Positions 24,174 through 34,830 of a stretch of 64,000 bases of DNA are shown here, one piece after another (positions within the stretch are counted from its first letter, which is position 1; every line of letters starts with the position of its first letter). The DNA comes from Congeria kusceri (taxonomy: Eukaryota; Mollusca; Bivalvia; Myida; Dreissenidae): contig CM051026.1 in the NCBI GenBank assembly GCA_027627225.1, positions 1,189,501 to 1,253,500 of the forward strand. Reading direction: 5' to 3'. A model generated the notes under the pieces. That model saw only the letters and a program-made list of their open reading frames with translations, did not search any database and was not told the DNA's origin. Both the position numbers and the translations under genes were made by a program.

Positions 24174-25336
24174 TTTTTTTTTCTTTTTTTTTTTTTTTTT
24201 TTTTCGTGCAAAATTTTATTTTCACCATATAATATTACATACATGCATGTTATTGACAGAGTAGTTCTTGTATGTACATGTACCGTATGGTTGTATATAA
24301 ATACAATTGTAAACATACTACATACAAAACATACATTCATATACAATATATACAATACTTGCAGTTTTGTATTTCAAAACATTTTGCAAAAATACTAACT
24401 TGTACATGCATACTATATACAGTTTTATATGTAATCATGTATGTCTTCTATCTATACAATATTGCACGTAAGAAAAATAACCTAAGTGCTGAGTTGCATT
24501 GGGTATAATACACTGATAATGCAGATTTTACCAAATACTGGTGTGGTAAACAATATTTATTATGTGTTATATAGTATTATGTCGTTATAAGAGATGTCTG
24601 TAAATGTTTTGACAAGGGACCAGTTTCTCAGTTCTTCATCTGTTTTTATTGTAGTTTTATATATTTCAAACGTTTGCTTCATACTATTTACAAGTCCATA
24701 TTTAGATGGACTTCTGTTTTTCCTCTGGCAATGAAAGATATACCGTTTAATTTCAAGGCATACAATGTTTAAATCATTCATTTTTGAATTTGTAATTCCA
24801 AGTATTAATTCCTGACATTTTAACTGAACATGTAAGCTTGGTCGACTTCTATGAATAATCTCGACAGCAAAATTAACAATTTCTTGGGTATATGGACAGT
24901 ACCAGAACAAGTGCGTAATGTTTTCTACTTCATTGTTACAGAATGTACATAGATTGTCAGCAGCAATTTTCATCTTGAACATAAGTGATTTTGTTCCCAA
25001 TATTCTGTGTACTATTCTACATTGGAACCATCTGATATATGTATCCTTAGTTAAATTGAATACAAGTGTATGTACGTTTTTCCAGTCAATATTAAAAAAT
25101 TCTGAATTCCATTTTGTTTGACTAGTTGGTATGTCACTGTTTTGGATTAATATTTTATAAATATGTTTTTCTTCTTTAGGGCTAGTTACTATTTTCTTTA
25201 TGTAAGTTGGTAATATAGGTCCCTGAGTTTTATTGTAAAAATTTGGCAAATCTTCAAAATTTTCAATATATTTGCTTATTATGTTAATTAATCCATGGTA
25301 CAATAGGAAATTTACATTTGTTCCGACATGTAAATC
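24174..25336 (-). mobile_element. 5'-truncated LINE with 15-bp target duplication
   Basis: The insertion is bracketed by an exact CAACTCTATATCTCT at 24159-24173 and 25337-25351. Between them, in minus orientation, lie the 3' part of a reverse-transcriptase ORF, an AT-rich 3' UTR of about 350 bp and a poly-A tail (seen as T-rich 24171-24204). The empty site can be read from neighbouring array units. This is a standard target-primed reverse transcription product, 5'-truncated. Confidence 0.92.
24560..25336 (-). pseudogene. LINE reverse-transcriptase C-terminal region
   Basis: About 258 residues of an uninterrupted frame end in a proper stop. The reading frame remains open through the target duplication into flanking array DNA, up to a chance ATG at 25402, so the first 22 residues of the 280-codon frame are not LINE sequence. 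Numbering from that chance ATG, it shows the IRWFQCRIVHRIL block (residues 123-135), typical after the RT domain of non-LTR elements, and a C-x2-C-x8-H-x4-C knuckle (C152, C155, H164, C169). The RT catalytic motifs and endonuclease are missing through truncation, so it cannot mobilise itself. The clade is not certain, with CR1/L2-like the first guess. The absence of internal stops suggests a fairly recent insertion. Confidence 0.88.
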
Positions 25337-25654
25337 CAACTCTATATCTCTATAACTACTACAGATATTCAATTGAAACTTTACACATGTCTTCAGGGTC
25401 ATGGTATAAGGTCACTGACCAAGGCCCATAGCTCTGACCTACAGTTTAGTAGGATTATCTCTATATCTGCTACAGATATTCAACTAAAAGATCACACATG
25501 TCTTCAAGGTCATTATATAAGGTCACTGACCAAGGCACATATCTGTGACCAGCATTTTAGGAGAAGTATGCCTCTTTTTTTGTAGTGATAAAGGCTGATA
25601 ACTCTGACAAAGCGGTTGAATAGTCGAACGCGCTGTTCTGAGACAGTTCTTGTT

Positions 25655-25994
25655 AATATAAAGCTTGATGAAGTCTTCACTTATAATTATTAACACAACA
25701 TCCACATGAGTGCCAATATTATTTAGTTGTATTTACACACATACCCGAACAGATGGGCCTGGCAGTGATGTACAGAGAATAGATTGGTCAGCCAGGGAAT
25801 AAACAGCTGGAATGGAACTTGAGCCAGACACAGGACTTGTACCGACAGAAGTGACCATGGTTGCGATAGTTATCAAGTTGAGGATTGCAACCTGAGGTTT
25901 TGCCAAGGTAAGATGACATGGAGATCAACAACAACAGTTGCTAAAGCAGTGAAAGGCTGCCCAAATGTAGTGTGGTTGCACCCAACAGATTTTT
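25655..25994. other. GC-richer intergenic stretch, possible 5' noncoding exon
   Basis: From about 25740 the base composition rises, and a consensus splice donor GCCAAG|GTAAGA occurs at 25907/25908. It lies 1.3 kb upstream of the B-box gene start codon. An acceptor-like TTATTTATTTAAACAG ends at 27097, 72 bp before the ATG. This may be a 5' UTR exon, which is inference only. Confidence 0.25.
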
Positions 25995-26045
25995 AGCTGA
26001 CCTGATCTCGAACTGAGAGATATTGTGGTCAGTCATCCTCCGGCG
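25995..26045 (+). mobile_element. Isolated 5' end of an array element
   Basis: A T run is followed by the hairpin AGCTGACCTGATCTC-GAACT-GAGAGAT ... TGGTCAGT and CATCCTCCGGCGTCTG. This has the start format of the array elements, but no core follows. Confidence 0.6.
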
Positions 26046-26059
26046 TCTGTTGTTAATTA

Positions 26060-26330
26060 AGAAATAATTTTGCATTTAGAGTTGTTTATCGGCTAATAAA
26101 CAGCGATTTTGTGTTCTGATGCGTATTAATTAAACCACAGGGCTGTTAGTGTTTATTAGCCGATTAACAACGATAATGCAAACATTATTTCAATTGTAAC
26201 ATGACCTAGCACAATTTTTTTTGCAGTTACAATGCAATCTATATTTTACAGTTTCTGAACTAATTTTGGGTTGTTTATTGGTAGTTTAACAACGGTGAAT
26301 TTTTTTCTTTGTCTATAGAAAAATTCTGCA
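26060..26330. repeat. Fold-back dispersed repeat, copy 2
   Basis: TTGTTTATCGGCTAATAAAC (26081-26100) is mirrored by GTTTATTAGCCGATTAACAA (26152-26171). The stretch then continues with GGGTTGTTTATTGG, TTTAACAACGGTGAA and TCTATAGAAAA, which are shared with 22360-22640 and 60125-60270. A MITE is the likeliest class. Confidence 0.65.
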
Positions 26331-27169
26331 TGTTACATGTTAGAATTGTCATTTATTGTGAACATTTTGCTTTAAACTTGTTCTCTGAAACACTATAAGG
26401 AAGTTGAAAAACTTGAAAAAAAAATGGGCATATATGTTCAGATTATTTCTAATAAAGTTGATCTTTACAGAAAAACTATGTAAAAAGGTAAATATAAACA
26501 AATATTTTTAAAGCAGTTGCTGCCTCACTTTGTACTTCAGTTGGAACCCACATTTGATACTGACAGTGTGTCCTTAATGTGGGTCAGACAATTAAAGTGT
26601 TTTAGGACAGGAGTTGTCTCCCTTTGGTTTTAATTATTGGAGATGGCATCATATTACAAGAATTAAGCAGGGAAATTGTTTTTAAAATGACTAAAGAGAA
26701 AAAGATCAAATCAGTTTGCTATTTCGGCAATAGAAAATGACAACTGTGATAAAATAGTCAGTGTGGTAAATCTCTTAAATAATAAACACTCTATAGACAT
26801 TGATCAGTACACGTTTAAACCAACTGCATTTGGTCTGTGTGATAAAAACATGTTCAATGTAACCTGATATTCAGCTACAAAACCTTTGTCGCATTGCAAT
26901 ATTTAAATTAATCCAATACTCACGTGACCTAATACGTGACAGTTTACATAGTTACACTGCTTACTGGTACATATCAGACCACTGAGCGTCATTTGAAGGT
27001 TATCTTGGTTTCTGTTCAGTTGGAAGTTTTTATTGCTTGACTATAATTGCCACTACATTTAATGTGTGCTTTCTGGAATATTTATTTATTTAAACAGAGA
27101 CACTGTGACATTAATATTTCAATTTAATTTAAGTTGTAAAGTTTTGTTTGCTGAAAGTCAATAAGCAAA
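26331..27169. other. Upstream region of the B-box gene
   Basis: AT-rich DNA with no clear TATA or initiator element. An acceptor-like tract ends at 27097. The start codon context is GCAAAATGG, with A at -3 and G at +4, a strong animal Kozak context. Confidence 0.4.
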
Positions 27170-27504
27170 ATGGCCACATTTTCTATGTCTACTGCTGCTA
27201 AAGGGTCAGATGAATTTAAAGATTTTTGTTGTTCTACCTGCGAAGAGCAGTCTGTTGAAGTAGTTGCAGAATTTTACTGTGAAACATGTTCAAAGTTTTA
27301 TTGTGGAAAATGTATTCATCATCATGGTCAGTTGTTTAAAAAACATTCCCCTTATGGAAGGGGAGATATGAACAAATGGCCAATTTCAAAGAAGGTGGAG
27401 GATTTTCTGATGAAATGCGAAGTTCACAAAGATAAAAAATTGGAAATTTTCTGTGAAGACCATGGACAGCTGTGCTGCTCAAATTGTATTCTACTTAATC
27501 ACAG
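27170..27504 (+). CDS. Exon 1: two B-box zinc fingers
   Basis: Encodes residues 1-111 plus two bases of R112. B-box 1 candidate ligands are C21, C24, C37, C40, C45, C48, H51/H52 and H59. B-box 2 ligands are C83, H86, C95, H98, C103/C106 and H111 in the order CEVH ... FCEDH ... CCSNC ... NH. The donor is AATCACAG|GTATCT at 27504/27505. Reading past it adds eight residues and a stop, so the splice is required for the coiled coil. The exon break falls right after the last B-box 2 histidine. Confidence 0.93.
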
Positions 27505-30500
27505 GTATCTTAAGACATTTTTGTTAAAATGATTGTTAAGATAACAATAATCCTTATTATTAGACAATTTACTTTTTAGACTAACCCGATTTAGTATGTT
27601 TATTAATATAAACAAGAATTAAGTTGAGGACAATAACATACATGTAACTATTGGCTTGAGAACCCCACATATTTATATATATCAGAAATGGTGCAGTTTT
27701 AAACTTCCAGTTTTTACCGGGATACCAATGTTTAACAGGTAAACTGACTACCTAAATGTTAACATTTTATAAAATCAATACATATCAAGGTTAGTACAGT
27801 TTGAGATTGACTTCAATACCACTCATCTTGATATCAGTTACACATCAAGGGTTGAGTGTGAATCTATTGTATCTGATATAGAAATGTAAAGCTATTAAAA
27901 GTCATGCTCAGTCTTTAAGATTCCATTATTGCCTTTTCTTCACTATTTTGCAAACAAGGTAGCCTTTATTCAAATGCTGGCATATTCATTTTAAGCTAAA
28001 CCGAAGGCCAACGAGCTTATGCCATGGCGGTTCGTCCATCGTGTGTGTGTGCGTCCGTAGATTTTTCCTTTAAACAACATCTCCTCCGAAAACAGTTGCT
28101 GAAACTTCACACAGATGTTTCTTGGATTGTCCTCTATCAAAGTCACTCCAATCTTTCCAGTCCGCTGCAAAAAATGGCCACCAGAGCTAGAAATATATTT
28201 AAATGACATCTCATCCTCAACCTCTTGGTGAATTTTCTAATAATTTAGAAAAAAAAGTTCCTTGGGTTGTCCTCTACCAAAATTGCCCAAATGTTGATGC
28301 TCAGTTGAAAAACAACATGGCCGCCAGGGGGCGGGCCATTTTTTTCTTAAATGACTGTATTGAAAACGTTGAAAATCTTTGTCTGAAACTATTAGTTGGA
28401 TTTAGAAATAATTTTACTGTTCCTTGGGAGGTTCTCTACAAAAGTTTCTCAAATTGTTAAGGTCTGTTGTTAAAACTATGGAGGCAGGGCATTTTTACCT
28501 TGTATGTTTTTATTGAAAAATTTGAAAATCTTGGTGGATTTCGAACTTCTTTGACAGAAATGTTCCTTGGGTGGTTTTCTACCAAAGTTGCTCAAATGGT
28601 TTAGGTCCTTAAACAAATGGCCGCCAACGGGCTGGCCAATTTTCCTAATAGAATTATATTTAAAATTTGAAGATCTTTATGTTAGAAACCACTGGTTGGA
28701 TTTCGAAGGAATTTCACAGAAATGTTCCTCACGTAGTTCTCAACCAAAACAAATTATTTTGATTTGGTTCAAAAACATGGCCGCCAGAGATTTGGGGCAT
28801 TTTTAGCTCGACTTTTCGAAGAAAAGGCAAGCTAATCTACTCGCCCGGCGTCGGCATCCAAGCTAGGTTAAAGTTTTTTGGTAAGCTGGTTTCTCAGGAA
28901 TGGCTTGAGGGATTTCATTTAAACTTATAACATTCATTCCCCACATTAAAATGAACCTATAGGCCAAGTTTGGTAACTCTAGTTTGAAATTTGTCGACAT
29001 TATGGGCCTTTTTACACTTTGAAATTTTACATATAACTATATGGACAGGTTAAAGTTTTTCGGTAAGCTGGTTTCTCAGAAATGGCTTGAGGGATTTCAT
29101 TCAAACTTAGAAGACTTATTCCCTATATTAAAATAAACTCATAGGCCAATTTTGATAACTCTAGTTTGAAATTTGTCAAAATTATGGGCCTTTTTACACT
29201 TAGAAATTTTAAGTATAAGCATACATGTTATAATTTTTTCCGGCCATTGTGGGGACATTTGACCGGGACACATTAATTTTGTCATTTTGTCGGAAAAAAA
29301 AAGTAATAATGATGGTTTATCGCATCTAACCTAGGTCCTATTCCGTTTCGTGGTCTATATAGTTATAGTTCAAACAATAAACACCCAAAATGAATCACTC
29401 AAACATACACGCATATATTTTAATCATATTTATTCAATAATATGAACGATAACATGTATTTTTAATTATGACATCAAAGAAATTACACGAAACACGCAAA
29501 TATAAATTCTGATTGTCAAATAAACAAATGCGTTTTCAAAGGAGACTACTCCAGCAGACTTATACCTGGGCTACGTTCCACTATACACTGCGTCAACTGC
29601 ATCAAATTTTGCGATTTGAACAATACAAGATTAAAGAAAGTAATGGTTGTTTTTGCATCTTTAATTCTCGAAAAGTTCTCAATTTATTTTCATACTTACC
29701 TTCAAACGTTACCAGACTAATTATGTGATAACATCTATTCTATTTAAAATCAAAATAACAACTCACACAGTTCCTTTTTTATTCTGAAACAATGCAACAA
29801 TCAGCAGCAATGAGCGACCCCGGATATATGACCCCCACCCCGCAAAAGTGTGACAAAAGATCAATAAATCGCTAATGGGGTATCATTACTGCTCCTCTCT
29901 GACAGGCGGCTAGTGGGTATTGTCATAGGGACCGATAAAGGGATTAACGATCTGAAGTTAATTGTTGGCCCAATGTAAGTTTTATGGTACACTAACATCA
30001 ATTTTTGTGATTGACTGGGACAAAATGCATCTCACCAGGACAGACCTCGCGAAACCGGGACAATCCCGGTGAGACCGTGACGTATGGCATGTATGCATAT
30101 AAGCTATATGGACAGGTTAAAGTTTTTCGGTAAGCTAGTTTCTCAACTTTTTGTTACCGCTCCCTAACTTGAGAACGGATTAAGCTATTGTAATGAAACT
30201 TCAAACGTAGATATCTTATAACGAGATCTCGCTTAAGATTGCATATGGGATGGGTGGTGTCAAGGTCAAGGTCACTTACTAAAAATAGAAAAACATTTTC
30301 TTCTCAATAATTTGAGAACGTATTGAGATATTTTAATAACTCTTAATACATAGGTACCTTATATCAAGACCTAACTTGGGATTGAATATGGGGTTGGTGG
30401 GGTCAAGGTCACTGTTACTAAAAATATAATAAACGGTTTCCGCTCAATAACTTGAGAATGCACTGAGATCTTTAAATGAAACTTAAAACATACGTACCTT

Positions 30501-33500
30501 ATATTGCGACCTCACTTGCGATTGCGTATAGGGTCAAAGGTCAAGTCACTAGTACTAAAATAGAAAAACGGTTTCTACTCAATGACTTGAGAACGCATTG
30601 AGATATTTTAATAAAACTTTAGACATAGACACTTTATATCGAGACCTTGCTTGGGATTGCATATAGGGTGGGTGGGGTCAAGGTCACTGTTACTAAAAAT
30701 AGAAAAATGGTTTCCACTCATTAACTTGAAAACGCATTGAGATATTTTAATGAAACTTAATACATAGTTACCTTATATCGAGACCTCGAGTGGGATTGCA
30801 TATGGGGTGGGTGATGTCAAGGTCACTGTTTCTAAAAATGGAAAAATTGTTTTTGCCCAATAACTTAAGAACACACTGAGATATTTTTATGAAACTTAAT
30901 GCATAGATAGCTTATATCGAGACCTTGCTTGGGATTGCATATGGGGTGGGTGGGGTCAAGGTCAAATTTACCATTACTATAAATTTTATTGATGTGCTGA
31001 CTTTAATGCATTCCATTAGAAAAATTTGGTTTTCGTGGAATTTCCATGTTTCTTGTTTAAGGAAAAAATGCCAGTAACTCTGACAAGCACAAGAAAAGTC
31101 TAGCGCGCTGTATCCGACAGCTCTTGTTTTCTTATATGGCTTATCAGGGTCCTTTTGCTTCTGACACTCCTTACTTAATAAGCCAGTGGAGCGATACAGA
31201 CACTCATTTGCCTCTCGTTATATTTTATGTGCCAAAGTACGCTTAAATATCCAGTAGAAGAAGGCATGTCGTGGGAAAACTGGCCTTAATGCATGTGCGT
31301 AAAGTGTCATCCCCGATTAGCCTGTGCATTCTGCACAGGCTAATCCGGGATGGCACTTTAAGCTATGGTATTTTCCGTTTCAAGTCTCTTTTAAACATAA
31401 ATCCACTATAGGCGGAAAGTGCCATCCCTGATTAGCCTGTGCGGAATCCGCACAGGCTGATCGGGGACGACACTTTACGCACATGCATTAAGCCCGGTTT
31501 TCCGACGACACGCCACATATTGTTTTGAAAGGGCCATTGTAAACCATCCATCTCACAAGCTTTGAACTTAGAATATGTATAACAGTATTTTTTTTTTATA
31601 TTTAAGAAAAAGTTGCCAAATTATTTTAGGCACGTTATTATAATATACTATATTTTGTTACAGACAGTGCACCAAAGTGACGCTTGTATCTGAGTGTGTC
31701 AAAACCCAGTCAACTGACCTGCAGCAGTTTGCAGTGAAGCTTCAAACAATTCAGGAACAAATGAACAATCTTCAAACAAATTGGGAGACCAGCATTAAGA
31801 CACTGCAGGGTTCATATGATGAACAATTACACAAAATACAAGAAACACGCAGAAAAATAAATGACACTTTAGACAATATTGAAAAAATCACTTTGAAGGA
31901 AATGAAAAATACGCTCACAAGTCTGCAAGCTTCTCTCAAGACTGATGTGAACAACTGCAGTAGGCTTCGTGATGACTTGAAAATACTGCATGAAGCCATT
32001 CAGGACATAAGTGATATGAGCATGAAAGAACTCTCCTTTATAGCAAGCAAGAAATGTAGGGACAAAATACAACAGTCAGAAACATATTTAAAGGAGAACT
32101 CTGTTCAGGTTAAAAGTTCACTAACATTCCAGCCTAACAGTGACATTGAGCAGTACTTGTCCAAACTGTCAGGTCTGGGGAGGATTGTACACAGTACCCA
32201 GCCATTGACAGTGCAGGGAAACCCAGACCAAGTATTGACTGTTAAAGGAAAGTCAGAGTATAATGTGAGCATACCAAGTGATTCATCAGCATGCTGTATC
32301 AGTGGCATATGTGTTCTCCCTGATGGCCAGATCCTTGTTGCAGACTGCAGTAATAAGAAATTAAAGCTGCTGGACCAGCAGTACAGGGTGCTTACTCATT
32401 GTGATGTGTCAACTGATCCATGTGACATATGTCATATAACACACAGTGAAGTTGCTGTTACTGTTAATGATGATAACACACATGAGATCCAGTTTATCTC
32501 AGTCAACAATGGGCAGCTGGTGAAGGGCAGGAAGCTTCAGTTACAACATAAATGTGAAGGTATCGCCCACCACCAGGGGGAGCTGTATGTCACTGATCTT
32601 ACGGCACTGTACAAGTACACGCTGAGTGGGAAACTGGTCAGCAAGCTGTATGAGGATACATCAGCTGGATATACAGGTTAGAATCATGGCGGGTTCATCC
32701 GGATATTATTAGAAATATGTATCATAAAGTAATTGTAAGACTGCATAGTTGTAGAATGTACAGGTGTCAGTTTATTATTACAGCAGCAGTAAAGAATGCT
32801 TGATTTATAAATTATTGATTTATATATATAATTTATCAGGCATTTTGACTGTCACTGCTGACTTCATGGCATGTCTATAAATAGACTGTGAGTGCAAATC
32901 AATGACACACTCTGTGACCTGCTGTCTATATTTTGTGGTTTTCAAGTAAATATACGTGCATTATTGTTTCATAATTCATCGTGTTTCCAAACGTTATATG
33001 AAGTAAATAAACTTTAAATTGTTGTAGTTGAAATTTGTTAAATTAATAGATTTGTATTTGTAAAACTGTTTAAATAACAACTGGCTTTTGTTACTTGTGT
33101 AGAAGAACAAGAGAGAAAAGTTTTATTTTATGTTGTTTTGAAACATATTTCCTGTTGTAAAAGCTTAACTTGTGTTATTATAATGTACATGTACATGTTA
33201 TAAATATGTCAGCCGGTGTCTGCTATAGAATAACACAGATGTCAGTAATCACGTATACATGTATAGAAAATCTATTAATACTGCATATGCCATAGTTGCA
33301 TCAGTTGACACATTCATGTATACATGTATAGGAAATCCGTTATTAATGCATATAGTTACGCATTCATGCGTACACGTTCACTGTACCGTGTAATCGTTTA
33401 CATCTGTGTATTTGTGGTAGACTTCAATTCTAACTCACCAGTCAACGTGTCAAACTTTTAGGCAATAAACTGATACAGAACCTTCCTGTCACACTAAAAT

Positions 33501-34000
33501 ATTTATTATTATTGGATTTTATGCAGATCTTTAAGACGCGTAATTGTCTGTTTAACTACGCATTAATAATACGATGTCACTGCAGTTTGTGTATTAACAT
33601 TATTAAACATTTAAAGTAATTTAATATCTTGATGTGACTCTGTTTTGCAGTATACAAGTGTGCTGTGAGTCCCACTGGGGATCGTATATACGTCACCAAC
33701 AACTCCCAGTACAAGCTCCTCACCCTGGCCAGGGATGGGTCTGTACTCTCTACATTGGAGGGCCCTGAACTACGATGGCCACGTGCTGTACATGTGACAC
33801 CTGCAGGCCAGGTGTTGGTCTGTGGAGGGGACTCCCAGACTATCATACAGGTGGACAGGGAGGGCCGGAAGAAGCTGGCCACTCTGGATACAGACAGGGA
33901 TGGAGTGTGGGACCCAGTGTCAGTCTGCTACAACAGGCACACAGCCTCCATCATTGTGGGACAACTGGACAACAACATCCTGGTGTTCAAAGTGCAATAG
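27170..34000 (+). CDS. RING-less B-box/coiled-coil/beta-propeller protein (TRIM-like), 3 coding exons
   Basis: Join of 27170-27504, 31664-32676 and 33651-34000, 1698 nt, giving 565 residues. Exon 1 ends in phase 2 and exon 2 in phase 1. All four splice sites are GT/AG, and the joined frame has no internal stop. Domains in order: B-box 1 (about residues 20-60), B-box 2 (83-111), a coiled coil (about 130-265) and a six-bladed NHL/TRIM2-type propeller (about 320-565). No RING precedes the B-boxes, so it should not act as an E3 ligase on its own. Proteins of this layout are heavily expanded in bivalves and often annotated as TRIM2/3/45/56/71-like. By analogy the coiled coil would dimerise it and the propeller would bind protein or RNA. 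Roles in innate immunity are inferred for the family, not shown here. The introns are 4159 and 974 bp. No neighbouring paralogue lies in the window. Confidence 0.92.
27505..27990. other. Start of intron 1, unique AT-rich DNA
   Basis: No repeat or exon was recognised in this part of the intron. Confidence 0.4.
27993..28800 (+). mobile_element. Array element in intron 1, ATGGCCGCC-bearing units
   Basis: The start hairpin TAAGCT ... AGCTTA follows a T run and leads into GCGGTTCGTCCATCG. About five units of about 145 bp follow, with TTCCTTGGGTTGTCCTCTAC, CCAAA-TTGCTCAAAT, AACATGGCCGCCAGGGG and a TTGAAAATCTTTGT segment. It runs directly into the next element at 28805, so its right end is unclear. 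Confidence 0.75.
28805..31128 (+). mobile_element. Array element in intron 1, AGCTCGACTTTTC type
   Basis: The start hairpin AGCTcgaCTTTTC-GAA-GAAAAGgcaAGCT follows a T run. The right end has GAAAAGTC (31093-31100), inverse of GACTTTTC (28810-28817). A hairpin GCTGT-ATCCG-ACAGC and TCTTGTT follow. There are two core repeats: about 180-190 bp units with GGTTAAAGTTTTTCGGTAAG (28863-29218, resuming at 30097), and about six units of about 140 bp with GGGATTGCATATGGGGTGGG and TCAAGGTCAC (30150-30970). A TIR element is inserted at 29219-30097. Confidence 0.85.
29219..30097. mobile_element. Non-autonomous insertion within the array element
   Basis: The surrounding array reads AAGTATAA on the left and TATAAGCTATATGG on the right, giving a 5-bp TATAA duplication (29214-29218 and 30098-30102). 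The inserted DNA begins GCATACATGTTATA and ends with its inverse, TATGGCATGTATGC. It also has GTCCCGGTTT-type GC-rich segments near its right end. No transposase frame is visible. The short ends and duplication leave the superfamily open. Confidence 0.65.
31263..31514. mobile_element. TIR element (dreissenid-type MITE), copy 1
   Basis: The left end GGCATGTCGTGGGAAAAC is matched in inverted form by the right end GGTTTTCCGACGACACGCC. Pairing continues through CTTAATGCATGTGCGTAAAG and the GATTAGCCTGTGC/GCACAGGCT segments. Two internal hairpins (TGTGCATTCTGCACA and GTGCGGAATCCGCAC) lie inside. It sits about 150 bp upstream of exon 2. I recall this family as very abundant in Dreissena. Confidence 0.85.
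31664..32676 (+). CDS. Exon 2: coiled coil and first propeller blades
   Basis: The acceptor is TATTTTGTTACAG|ACAGTG. The first base completes R112, after which the protein reads QCTKVTLVSECV, the usual continuation of B-box 2 in these proteins. Residues 131-265 form a Q/K/E-rich heptad region. A linker (SDIEQYLSKLSGLGRI) leads into propeller strands such as ISGICVLPDGQILVADCSN. The donor ATATACAG|GTTAGA lies at 32676/32677, and the unspliced frame would stop at once. Confidence 0.92.
32677..33650. other. Intron 2
   Basis: AT-rich. It contains a degenerate direct repeat: ATGTATACATGTATAGGAAA (33316-33335) resembles GTATACATGTATAGAAAAT (33253-33271). No other element is recognised. Confidence 0.6.
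33651..34000 (+). CDS. Exon 3: C-terminal propeller blades
   Basis: The acceptor TGTTTTGCAG|TATACAAG supplies two bases of V450. The exon encodes residues 451-565 with three blade-like repeats (SPTGDRIYVTNNSQYKLL, VTPAGQVLVCGGDSQTIIQV, ASIIVGQLDNNILVF) and ends with TAG at 33998-34000. GC content is much higher than in the flanking introns, as expected for coding sequence. Confidence 0.93.
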
Positions 34001-34830
34001 CTTACTTTTACATGTATCAGACATTTGTATAATAACAAATATGGTTATCTTATAATTACATTATGTATTTATATTTAAACTTATGTATTGTGTAATGTAT
34101 TATTTGTCAAATTTATGTATTGTGTTATGTTTCAGAACACAATTGTGGTTTAGGATCTACAATATGTTTGTGTAAACAATATTTTTATCTTAAAATGACA
34201 GTGTATTTTTGGACATTGTGAATTATATTCTACCGTCTGTGTCTTACATAATTGCTATTGCATTTTACATAACTTAACCAGTCAACATGTACTGTATGCC
34301 AAAATGACATAAACTATTTTAGTTTAGGAGTTAATGTTTGTACATAAATATACATGTACATGACACTCACTATTTTTAGACTGACTGTCATTTCTACATA
34401 CATGATAGAAATGTATTTGATCAATTACTTGAAAACATGATGCTGTATTGTTGTATAAATACTTGTATTTGAACTATTAAAAATTAAGAATAGCTGAGAA
34501 TTTTTGCAGTGATTTAACAGCTTTAAAGATGGACCTTTGCTTATATATTAGTGTCGTTAATTTCCGCATTTTCATTGTGATAGTGAATATAGTGAAAACT
34601 TTACGACTAAAATATTAACCGGTATTAGCAATATAATGATTCATATTAATATATTATATTCATTGTATATTGCCTTTTCTCATGTTCATGCATGTTTGTA
34701 CATTTCTTTTCCTATGAATTTTCTGTTCTATATAAATGATGTATGTTTATCTTATATAAATTAAATTTAATCATTTACGTAGTATGCATTGTTGACGTCA
34801 TTATGTGATTATTGTTCTATTGTTATTTTT
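34001..34830 (+). other. 3' UTR and downstream of the B-box gene
   Basis: AT-rich sequence after the stop codon. The variant polyadenylation signal ATTAAA occurs at 34476-34481. No canonical AATAAA was noticed in the first 480 bases. The true 3' end is not determinable here. Confidence 0.4.

Larger units (their letters stand above)
23442..25654 (+). mobile_element. Array element, AGCTCGACTATTC family, with nested insertions
   Basis: The start hairpin AGCTCGA-CTATTC-ACC-GAATA ... TCGAGCT follows a T run. The right end has GAATAGTCG (25618-25626), the inverted partner of CGACTATTC (23446-23454). Then come CGCGCTGTTCTGAGACAG, a short hairpin, and TTCTTGTT. The core is a tandem array with TAACTACTACAGATATTCAA, CTTCACACATGTCTT, AAGGTCACTGACCAAGGCCC and TAGCAGAATTATGCCCC. 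A minus-strand SINE (23841-24036) and a LINE (24174-25336) are inserted in it. Confidence 0.85.

Noticed and set aside
25337..25402. N-terminal 22 residues of the 280-codon LINE frame as part of the LINE protein
   Set aside because: They lie outside the target duplication and are reverse-strand translation of the host array.
33577..33882. Minus-strand 101-codon frame
   Set aside because: It is antisense to exon 3 of the B-box gene, whose domain content and splice phases settle the strand.
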